DNA of 10,795 nt from Schwartzia sp. (in: firmicutes) (lineage in GTDB: Bacteria > Bacillota > Negativicutes > Selenomonadales > Selenomonadaceae), in NCBI GenBank assembly GCA_017939945.1, contig JAGAZS010000079.1, positions 1 through 10,795 of the forward strand, written 5' to 3'. The translations under genes and the position numbers were made by a program. Under the pieces are notes generated by a model that saw only the letters and a program-made list of their open reading frames with translations, was not told where the DNA came from and made no database searches. Each line of letters begins with the position of its first letter. The stretch's first letter is position 1. Positions 6,215-10,795 of this stretch are shown one piece after another.

Positions 6215-6907
6215 ATGAGCGAAGAATGTTTGATCTGCAAGACGCCGCTTGTCTATGCGGAAAAAGACGAAACGATGGAATGCGCCCTTTGCCATAAGCG
6301 GGAGCCGAGCAAGACAAAGTGAGCCAACGGTCATTACATTTGCAGCGACTGTCACACAAAGGGCATGGACGCTCTGATCGGGTTTTGTTCCGACACGACT
6401 TCCAAAAATCCGGTCGAGATCCTGCGGAAGATGATGCAAATGCCGTTCTGCCACATGCACGGACCGGAGCATCATGTCATGGTGGGCGCGGCTCTTTTGA
6501 CGGCATACAGGAATGCCGGCGGCAATCTGGATCTCCGTGCGTCATTGCCTGAAATGATGAATCGCGGGAAAAGCGTTCCCGGCGGCGCCTGCGGATTTTG
6601 GGGCGCCTGCGGCGCGGGCATAAGCACGGGAATGTTCGTTTCCATCCTCTCGAAATCGACGCCGCTTGCCGATGAACCCTTCGCGTTGTCCCACCTTATG
6701 ACCTCGAAAGCGCTGGAGAAGATCGGCAAGATTGGCGGACCCCGCTGCTGCAAACGGGATTCCTTTCTGTCCGTTTTGGCGGCCGTTGATTTTGTCGAGA
6801 AGCATTTTGGCGTAAAGATGGAATCCGAAACGGTCGTCTGTGAGTTCTATCCACAAAATAACCAATGTATCGGAACGCGGTGCCCATTTTTCAAGGCAAA
6901 GAAATAA
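6215..6907 (+). CDS. DUF5714-family Cys-rich protein, probable selenoprotein (UGA at codon 36)
   Basis: Read through one in-frame TGA (6320-6322), this frame encodes 230 residues. The start at 6215 has AAAGGAGG upstream at proper distance. The N-terminus is a metal- or redox-type cluster: CLIC (5-8), CALC (23-26), the UGA at position 36, then NGHYICSDCH with Cys43 and Cys46. From memory of DUF5714 proteins, a Cys precedes the xxGHYVC.xCH motif at exactly this place, so the UGA stands for Cys and is likely read as selenocysteine. The C-terminal DUF5714 part shows HGPEHHVMV, GACGFWGACGAG, GGPRCCKR and a final NNQCIGTRCPF. About 195 codons after the UGA are intact, with no frameshift and no good ribosome binding site at the next in-frame ATG (6365). 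The function of DUF5714 is not established; relatives occur near radical-SAM or methyltransferase genes. The alternative is a recent nonsense mutation; see findings. Confidence 0.75.
6308..6362 (+). promoter_or_regulatory. Candidate bacterial SECIS region around the UGA
   Basis: Two alternative folds are visible. One has GTGA (including the UGA) pairing with TCAC (6352-6355), CGGTC with GACTG and a 14-base loop. The other has the short hairpin GCAG-CGA-CTGT (6342-6352), which puts a loop with a G in second place about 23 bases after the UGA, inside the range usual for bacterial SECIS elements. Neither is as long as the fdhF element, so the structure is suggestive only. Confidence 0.35.
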
Positions 6908-6931
6908 TTTGCAAATTTTTTTCATTCCAAC

Positions 6932-6960
6932 ACATTTTCGACACAGATACCCGCTATACT
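6932..6960 (+). promoter_or_regulatory. Promoter of second Gly-rich peptide gene
   Basis: TATACT at 6955-6960 follows the same CCCGC context, the same GACA at 11 bases and the same upstream T-tract (6916-6922) as the copy at 26-54. Alignment to the first copy is ungapped through the ribosome binding site AGGAGG (6992-6997). The -35 is again not a clear hexamer at normal spacing. No terminator separates it from the DUF5714 gene 25 bases upstream, so some readthrough is possible. Confidence 0.6.
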
Positions 6961-7006
6961 TCAATCATCGAAAACATCACAACTAAATTTCAGGAGGTTG
7001 AAGAAA

Positions 7007-7231
7007 ATGAAAAAAATGATGTTGGCAGCTATGGCGGCAATGGTGATCGGTTCGACGGGGACGGCGCTGGCGGCGACGCCGGATCGCGGGTTCTGCGGGG
7101 ACAACGCTCCGGCCATCGAGATGAGCTACGCGCATTGCGGCGGCGGGTACTACGGCGGCGGTCGCGGAGGTTACGGCTGCGGCGGTGGCTATGGCGGCGG
7201 ATACTGCTGGGGCGATAATAACGAGGGCTGA
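7007..7231 (+). CDS. Small exported Gly/Tyr-rich Cys-containing peptide, copy 2
   Basis: This is a 74-residue paralogue of the 101-358 product. ATG 7007 is chosen because AGGAGG (6992-6997) is nine bases upstream; the TTG at 6998 abuts that site. The signal peptide is residues 1-22 (KK, Met/Ala core, GTALA), leaving a mature peptide of about 52 residues with four Cys. It shares the EMSYAHCGGGYYGGGRGG block and the YCWG...NEG tail with copy 1, but the body between them is shorter. A stretch of 55 bases (7116-7170) matches copy 1 (213-267) with one mismatch, showing recent duplication or gene conversion. Function is unknown. It has its own promoter and terminator. Confidence 0.8.
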   Translation: MKKMMLAAMAAMVIGSTGTALAATPDRGFCGDNAPAIEMSYAHCGGGYYGGGRGGYGCGGGYGGGYCWGDNNEG

Positions 7232-7236
7232 ACAAC

Positions 7237-7288
7237 AAAAAAGACGGACGCTGGGGAGCGGTTAAACTCCTCGTCGTCCGTCTTTTTT
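7237..7288. terminator. Bidirectional intrinsic terminator between peptide copy 2 and tetR
   Basis: GACGGACG (7243-7250) pairs with CGTCCGTC (7275-7282), with an inner GGAG/CTCC helix. It is flanked by an A-run (7237-7242) and a T-run (7283-7288), so it can end the plus-strand peptide transcript and the minus-strand tetR transcript, whose stop is 18 bases away. Confidence 0.85.
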
Positions 7289-7305
7289 CTGGTACAGTTA
7301 AAAGT

Positions 7306-7911
7306 CTAAGCAAATTGTCCGGCAAAATAAAACCGCAAAATCCGCGTTGCAACTTGTTCCAAATCCACGCTTCCGTTGTCAAGGCACCACTCGAAAATGC
7401 AGCCTTTTACAATCGTGCAGATATCCGCGCTCATTTGGTGGATGTCTGCATCTTTTTTTAGGAAGCCTTGTTCCCTTGCCCCGAAAAGCTCCGACTCGCA
7501 TCGGGCCATCACCGTCCCGGCGGCGAATTTCCCGTCCTTTTCCCCCATGTAGGCATGAAGAGCCTCGTTCTTCGGGTTGTAAAAGCTCTGCATGAATGTT
7601 GCGCCAAGGCGGGTGTATTGCCTTATCAGGCAAAGATAAAGCTCCGTGATTCTGCCCGCGATGTCGGACATGGGGACAAGCAAATCTATATTCTCAAAGT
7701 CAGTGCCGCGAACGAAATACATCATCAAATCGTCCTTGTTTTGGAAATGGTAATAAAAAGTCCCCATCGCGACATCAGCTTTTTCGCAGATGCGGCGAAC
7801 CGTGATGGCATCCGCTCCCTGTGCCTCAACGACAGCAATGGCGGCACGGATAATCTTCTCTTTATTCTCCTCGGGATTTTCCTTCTTGGGCGGCCGCCCG
7901 CATTTTCTCAC
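7306..7911 (-). CDS. TetR/AcrR-family transcriptional regulator
   Basis: This is a 201-residue DNA-binding repressor. I choose GTG at 7911 because GGAGG sits eight bases upstream; the longer frame from 7950 would have its first codons inside the operator and lacks a ribosome binding site. The basic N-terminus RKCGRPPKK is followed by the TetR helix-turn-helix (about 15-60): ITVRRICEKADVAMGTFYYHFQNKDDL, in which VAMGTFYYHF is the recognition helix region. The rest is a helical ligand-binding domain with a C-terminal DLEQVATRILRFYF. It is divergent from the FrnE/MBL unit and separated from it by overlapping promoters and two similar palindromes, so it most likely represses that unit and itself. 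The inducer is unknown. Confidence 0.85.
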   Translation of the reverse strand: MRKCGRPPKKENPEENKEKIIRAAIAVVEAQGADAITVRRICEKADVAMGTFYYHFQNKDDLMMYFVRGTDFENIDLLVPMSDIAGRITELYLCLIRQYTRLGATFMQSFYNPKNEALHAYMGEKDGKFAAGTVMARCESELFGAREQGFLKKDADIHQMSADICTIVKGCIFEWCLDNGSVDLEQVATRILRFYFAGQFA

Positions 7912-7932
7912 TTCAAATTCCTCCAAAAGAAT

Positions 7933-7954
7933 GTTATAGAACACGCTCAATTTT
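7933..7954. promoter_or_regulatory. Operator O1, at the tetR transcription start
   Basis: This site (core TATAGAACACGCTC) matches the inverted O2 at 16 of 22 bases. It lies just downstream of the predicted tetR start point and just upstream of the -35 of the plus-strand promoter, a place suited to autoregulation. Confidence 0.55.
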
Positions 7955-7956
7955 TA

Positions 7957-7985
7957 TTGACATTATACAGCAAAATGGGTATAAT
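7957..7985 (+). promoter_or_regulatory. Consensus promoter of the frnE-like unit
   Basis: TTGACA (7957-7962) and TATAAT (7980-7985) are perfect consensus hexamers with a 17-base spacer. Transcription would start near 7992, inside operator O2. Such a strong promoter makes sense if it is normally repressed. Confidence 0.85.
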
Positions 7986-7990
7986 CGCAA
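7962..7990 (-). promoter_or_regulatory. tetR promoter, face to face with the frnE-like promoter
   Basis: On the minus strand TTGCGA (7990-7985) and TATAAT (7967-7962) have a 17-base spacer. The two promoters occupy the same DNA: each -10 lies within or next to the other's -35/spacer region, so polymerase can occupy only one at a time. Confidence 0.7.
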
Positions 7991-8010
7991 TATAGAGCAC
8001 GTTCTATATT
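7989..8010. promoter_or_regulatory. Operator O2, palindrome at the frnE-like transcription start
   Basis: AATATAGA (7989-7996) and TCTATATT (8003-8010) are perfect eight-base inverted arms around GCACGT. The site covers the predicted start point of the plus-strand transcript and touches the tetR -35. Palindromes of this size next to a tetR gene are the usual operators of the family. Confidence 0.65.
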
Positions 8011-8025
8011 TAGGAGGAATGGAAA

Positions 8026-8721
8026 ATGAAAATCGAGATTTGGTCCGACTATGCTTGCCCCTTCTGCTATATCGGCGAGAAGCGGATGGAAAAAGCGCTT
8101 GCAGAAATTCCCGGCGGCGACAAAGTGGAGGTGGAATTCAAGAGCTTTGAGCTTGACCCAACGGCAAGTGGCAAAGTAATGTCCTCCACGGTCGACCGCT
8201 TCGCCATGAAATACGGGCTGACGAAGGAAGGCGCTGCCGAGCGCATCGAAGCGATTTCCGCTATGGGACGGGGCGAGGGCATTGATTTTCGCTATGCTTC
8301 CACGCGATACACCAATACCTTCGATTCCCTGCGGCTTACCAAGTACGCGCAGGAACAAGACAAGCCGGAAATCGTTGAAAAACTTTTCGACGCATATTTT
8401 ACAAAAAATCTGGAACTCAGCGACCATGCCGTATTGAAAGAAATCGCAGCAGAATGCGGTTTGGACGGCGAGGATGTTTCACGGGTATTGGAAAGCGACC
8501 GTTACGCCGATGAAGTCCGCGCCGACGAGCGCGAAGCGATGGAACGCGGCATTCACGCGGTGCCGCTGTTCCTCATCGGCGGGAAATATACAGCCTCGGG
8601 CGCGCAGCCAGTCGAAATACTGAAGGGAGCCGTGGAAAAAGCGATGGAAGAGGAAAATCAGACCGTTTCCGCCGCTTCCCTTGACGGCATGGTCTGCGGT
8701 CCCAATGGATGCAGTTTTTGA
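8026..8721 (+). CDS. DsbA-family (FrnE-like) thiol oxidoreductase
   Basis: This protein has 231 residues, with the start at 8026 after AGGAGG (8012-8017). It has a thioredoxin-like fold with an inserted helical domain. The N-terminus KIEIWSDYACPFCYIGEKRM carries the CPFC redox motif (Cys11, Cys14) of the FrnE/2-hydroxychromene isomerase-like DsbA branch. Around residue 180 is the AVPLFLIGGKY stretch, with the conserved cis-Pro expected of thioredoxin folds. The C-terminus ends CGPNGCSF, a second Cys pair common in this branch. There is no signal peptide, so it should act in the cytoplasm as a disulfide oxidoreductase, or possibly an isomerase in stress or detoxification. The MBL-fold gene follows after 16 bases and is very likely co-transcribed; both appear controlled by the divergent TetR protein. 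Confidence 0.85.
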   Translation: MKIEIWSDYACPFCYIGEKRMEKALAEIPGGDKVEVEFKSFELDPTASGKVMSSTVDRFAMKYGLTKEGAAERIEAISAMGRGEGIDFRYASTRYTNTFDSLRLTKYAQEQDKPEIVEKLFDAYFTKNLELSDHAVLKEIAAECGLDGEDVSRVLESDRYADEVRADEREAMERGIHAVPLFLIGGKYTASGAQPVEILKGAVEKAMEEENQTVSAASLDGMVCGPNGCSF

Positions 8722-8737
8722 CGGAGGTGCGAGGCAC

Positions 8738-9376
8738 ATGGTGCTTTCGATGCCAGTGACGGGTGTCTTTACCACCAATGCGTATTTTTATATCGACGAC
8801 AACACCGGGCATGGCTTCCTGATTGACCCAGGCGCGGAGGCGGATGCGATTGTGGCCGTCATCGGGGAACGGGGCTTGACGATTGAAAAGATACTGCTCA
8901 CCCACGGGCATTTTGACCACATGGGCGCGGCAGAGGTTTTGCAACAAGCCTTGTCAACTCCTATCTGTATGCACGAAAACGGACGCGCCTATGTCGAAAA
9001 TCCGCGATGGAATCTTTCGGAAGACTGCGGCCTCTCTATTGTGCTCCGGGACGTAACTTACCTTGCGGATGGAAGCACACTCTCGCTGAAGGACAATCCA
9101 AAATTTTCTTTGGAAATGCGGTATGTTCCGGGACATACCACGGACAGCGTTTACTATTACAGCGAGAAAGACCGGATTGCCTTTGTGGGGGATTCCATTT
9201 TCAAGAACAGCTTTGGCCTCACTCATTTCTACGGCAGCGACAAGGAAACATTGATGATAAGCGTGACAAAACGCATCCTGACTTTGCCGAGGGAAACGGT
9301 GCTGCTCTCCGGGCATTCCGATCCGACTACGGTCAGGGAAGAGCGGAGCCGCCCTTGGTACGCGACGCATTTGTGA
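8738..9376 (+). CDS. Metallo-beta-lactamase-fold hydrolase, glyoxalase II-like
   Basis: This is a 212-residue cytoplasmic hydrolase. The start at ATG 8738 is chosen because GGAGG (8723-8727) is ten bases upstream; the longer frame from 8681 would overlap the frnE-like gene by 41 bases. The zinc-binding set is complete: THGHFDH (55-61), His133 in PGHTTDS, Asp152 in GDSIF and His193 in SGHSDPTT. This pattern fits the small glyoxalase II-like group that hydrolyses thioesters or related compounds; the true substrate is not known. Sitting behind a thiol oxidoreductase suggests a job in clearing thiol adducts or reactive carbonyls, which is inference. I see no terminator directly after it, so transcription may continue into the cytochrome fragment. 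Confidence 0.85.
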   Translation: MVLSMPVTGVFTTNAYFYIDDNTGHGFLIDPGAEADAIVAVIGERGLTIEKILLTHGHFDHMGAAEVLQQALSTPICMHENGRAYVENPRWNLSEDCGLSIVLRDVTYLADGSTLSLKDNPKFSLEMRYVPGHTTDSVYYYSEKDRIAFVGDSIFKNSFGLTHFYGSDKETLMISVTKRILTLPRETVLLSGHSDPTTVREERSRPWYATHL

Positions 9377-9411
9377 AACAACAAACAGCCAATAAGTCAT
9401 CATGTAGGGTG

Positions 9412-9744
9412 ATGAAATGCCATAACGCCAGCAAGGAGGACTTAATCAAACGGGTCAAGACGATCCACGACAACACCTTCAAGTTCCAGCGCATCGCAGA
9501 CAGCACGGTGTCTAAAGCGCACCTGACGATACAAAAGGCGATGCAGGCGGGCGCGAACGACGCCCATCTCGCGACGGCGCGGCTGCGTCTCCGCGAAGCG
9601 CAATGGTATTGGGATTACGCGGCGGCGGAAAACGGTGTCGGTTTCCACAATCCCGACCAAATCGCGCGCACCCTCGGCCTTTCCATCGACCTCGCCTATC
9701 AGGCGATAGAGGAGGCAAACGCCGTCGTGCGCGGAGCCCTGTGA
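9412..9744 (+). pseudogene. nrfA: C-terminal fragment of NrfA-type cytochrome c nitrite reductase (c552)
   Basis: The frame from ATG 9412 gives 110 residues that match the C-terminal part of ammonia-forming nitrite reductase NrfA (normally about 440-480 residues). The features are an MKCHNASKEDLIKRV start, KAHLTIQKAMQAGAN, EAQWYWDYAAAENGVGFHNP (FHNP at 78-81) and LGLSIDLAYQAIEEAN. The rest of the protein, including the active-site heme motif and the other CxxCH motifs, the signal peptide and the membrane partner NrfH, is missing. The fragment begins inside a heme motif: only the final CH of one CxxCH remains, with Val in place of the first Cys. No good ribosome binding site precedes it. It is best seen as a deletion relic; an expressed short protein cannot be excluded, since the frame is open and a terminator follows. 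Confidence 0.7.
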
Positions 9745-9760
9745 TCAAAAATGAATAAGC

Positions 9761-9791
9761 GGACGGAATACAAAAAACTCCGTTCTTTTTT
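9761..9791 (+). terminator. Intrinsic terminator after the nrfA fragment
   Basis: GGACGGA (9761-9767) pairs with TCCGTTC (9779-9785), including one G-U pair, with an 11-base loop, and six T follow (9786-9791). It probably served the original nrfA gene and may now end the frnE-like transcript. Confidence 0.7.
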
Positions 9792-9805
9792 ATTGCCGCT
9801 TTCCG

Positions 9806-10789
9806 TTATGTTTCTTTCCGACGAAAATGGGGTTCAACCTCGGAAAAATCCTGCACGGTTTCCAGCGTGCCGAGGTAATCGCCGTTCACATCGTAAACCG
9901 CCAGATACCGCACGTAAACGGGCTTGCCTGCGATGCGCCGCCAGACGGTCATTTCTTTTTTCGCCTTCTGCCGGAAGTCGTCGAGCATTTGCCGAATCAC
10001 CGGCACGAGACGCGGCGGGTGGCAGTCCCATATCTCGCGCCCCAATGCGGAACGGGGACGAGCGAATACGCGTCCCTCGTTGACGAAAAAGCGCAGGCGG
10101 TCGTCGGCGTCAATGAAAGTGATATCGACGGGGAGCAGCGCCAAGATCCCCGCAAGCTGCGCGACGGTCAGCGTCCCCGTCGGAAGCTCGATCTTGCCCT
10201 CCGAGAGAAGCCTCGTTTTATCCTTCTCGTCCTCCATGCGGCAAAATGCTTCGCCCTCGTCCCAACGCGGCGCGTCTTTTTCGTCGATAAACGCGCAACC
10301 GATTTCCGGCAAGTCGCGATAGACGCGGTTCCATTCGTCCTCGGTGAAATAGCGCAAGGCCAGCGGGAAAAGCACCTTTTCCTCCCGTGTCGCCACGTCC
10401 CGCAAGCGGGCAAAGAGCGCCGTCACCTCTTCGCGCGGCAATTCCTCCCCCGCTCCCGAACGGCGCAAAAGCGCGGAAAGCATTTGCTTTGCCTCGTCGT
10501 CCGCGTCCCATATCGCTTTCGACGGCCCCGTGACGCCATAGCGATAGAGAAGCGGCATCAAAAGCTCCTCAGTCTTCGCGTAATGGCGGCGGATTTCTGT
10601 TAATTGCAGCAAAAACTGCGCCGTGTTTTCCGCGTTTTCGATTTCCTCTATCAGTGAAAAAAGCGCACCATTTTCCCGCCGCAAGAGTTGTATCGGATGC
10701 CCCTGCGGCAATCCCTCCATATCGACGGTCTTCTCCGCCGCCCGCAATGCCTGTTCCTTTTGCCACGCCTCGCGTTCTTTATCCGTCAT
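9806..10789 (-). CDS. DUF438/hemerythrin-like and PAS domain protein
   Basis: At least 327 residues; the start at 10789 is provisional because the frame is still open to the window edge and no ribosome binding site is visible. Residues about 25-95 look like the DUF438/hemerythrin-like helical region (QGHPIQLLRRENGAL, then IRRHYAKTEELLMPLLYRYGVTGPSKAIW). A second helical part follows (TREEKVLFPLALRYF, about 140). A PAS domain ends the protein (about 215-320): LPVDITFIDADDRLRFF, then IWDCHPPRLVPVIRQMLDDF and VRYLAVYDVNGDYLGTLETVQDFSE. Proteins of this build are cytoplasmic, and are thought to sense oxygen, nitric oxide or redox state through a di-iron site and PAS ligand, but the function is not firmly known. 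Several positions where I expect His ligands carry other residues, so the metal site may be incomplete. It converges on the nrfA relic; a link to nitrogen oxides is only suggestive. Confidence 0.75.
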   Translation of the reverse strand: MTDKEREAWQKEQALRAAEKTVDMEGLPQGHPIQLLRRENGALFSLIEEIENAENTAQFLLQLTEIRRHYAKTEELLMPLLYRYGVTGPSKAIWDADDEAKQMLSALLRRSGAGEELPREEVTALFARLRDVATREEKVLFPLALRYFTEDEWNRVYRDLPEIGCAFIDEKDAPRWDEGEAFCRMEDEKDKTRLLSEGKIELPTGTLTVAQLAGILALLPVDITFIDADDRLRFFVNEGRVFARPRSALGREIWDCHPPRLVPVIRQMLDDFRQKAKKEMTVWRRIAGKPVYVRYLAVYDVNGDYLGTLETVQDFSEVEPHFRRKET

Positions 10790-10795
10790 CGTATC

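Noticed and set aside
6320..6322. Treating the DUF5714 gene as a simple pseudogene, or as a shorter gene starting at 6365
   Set aside because: The TGA falls on the family Cys position, the rest of the frame is intact, the first 35 codons carry family CxxC motifs, and ATG 6365 lacks a properly spaced ribosome binding site. The pseudogene reading is not excluded, only less likely.
6907..6922. Terminator after the DUF5714 gene (AATTTGCAAATT then T-run)
   Set aside because: The palindrome has no room for a loop and is very weak; the T-run is better explained as the conserved upstream tract of the peptide promoter.
6939..6945. Spo0A box (TTCGACA) in the copy 2 promoter
   Set aside because: Only seven bases match, copy 1 has TTTGACA instead, and the lineage may not sporulate.
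9827..10603. Open plus-strand frame of 258 codons
   Set aside because: It lies opposite the DUF438/PAS gene, which has family motifs along its length; the plus frame is rich in Arg and His as shadow frames in this composition are.

Overview
The window looks like a chromosomal accessory region of a moderately GC-rich anaerobic or microaerobic diderm Firmicute, most likely a Selenomonas-like member of the Negativicutes. The grounds are strong AGGAGG ribosome binding sites, TTG and GTG starts, Sec-exported peptides and lipoproteins, an NrfA-type cytochrome remnant and a DUF438/hemerythrin-PAS protein. The taxonomic guess is inference; nothing here proves it.

Layout. 1-415: a gene for a small exported Gly/Tyr-rich peptide with its own promoter and a very strong terminator. 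416-1081: no intact gene; an AT-rich stretch, some predicted RNA-like hairpins (724-871) and the remnant of an IS200/IS605 element with a tnpA cut off after about 17 codons. 1082-5954 (minus strand): a five-gene ABC importer operon of the nickel/metallophore/peptide type, in the order permease, permease, lipoprotein binding protein, ATPase, ATPase, read from a consensus-like promoter at 6036-6064. 6164-6907 (plus): a DUF5714-family Cys-rich protein whose frame is interrupted by one UGA at a position where the family carries cysteine, so it is probably an undescribed or little-described selenoprotein. 6932-7288: a second copy of the Gly/Tyr-rich peptide gene with a nearly identical promoter and leader, and its own terminator. 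7306-9376: a TetR-family regulator divergent from a two-gene unit (FrnE/DsbA-like thiol oxidoreductase and metallo-beta-lactamase-fold hydrolase), with face-to-face promoters and two related palindromic operators. 9412-9744: the C-terminal piece of an NrfA-type cytochrome c nitrite reductase, a gene relic. 9806-10789 (minus): a DUF438/hemerythrin-like/PAS protein whose start lies at the window edge.

How the parts work together. The importer operon is self-contained and its short ATPases (no oligopeptide C-terminal extension) point to Nik/Cnt-type metal or metal-chelate uptake more than to oligopeptide uptake. The TetR/FrnE/MBL unit looks like a small inducible thiol-redox or detoxification cassette. 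The two peptide genes are direct repeats flanking the importer and the selenoprotein gene, so that 6.9 kb block could be gained or lost by recombination. The most noteworthy item is the in-frame UGA at 6320-6322.
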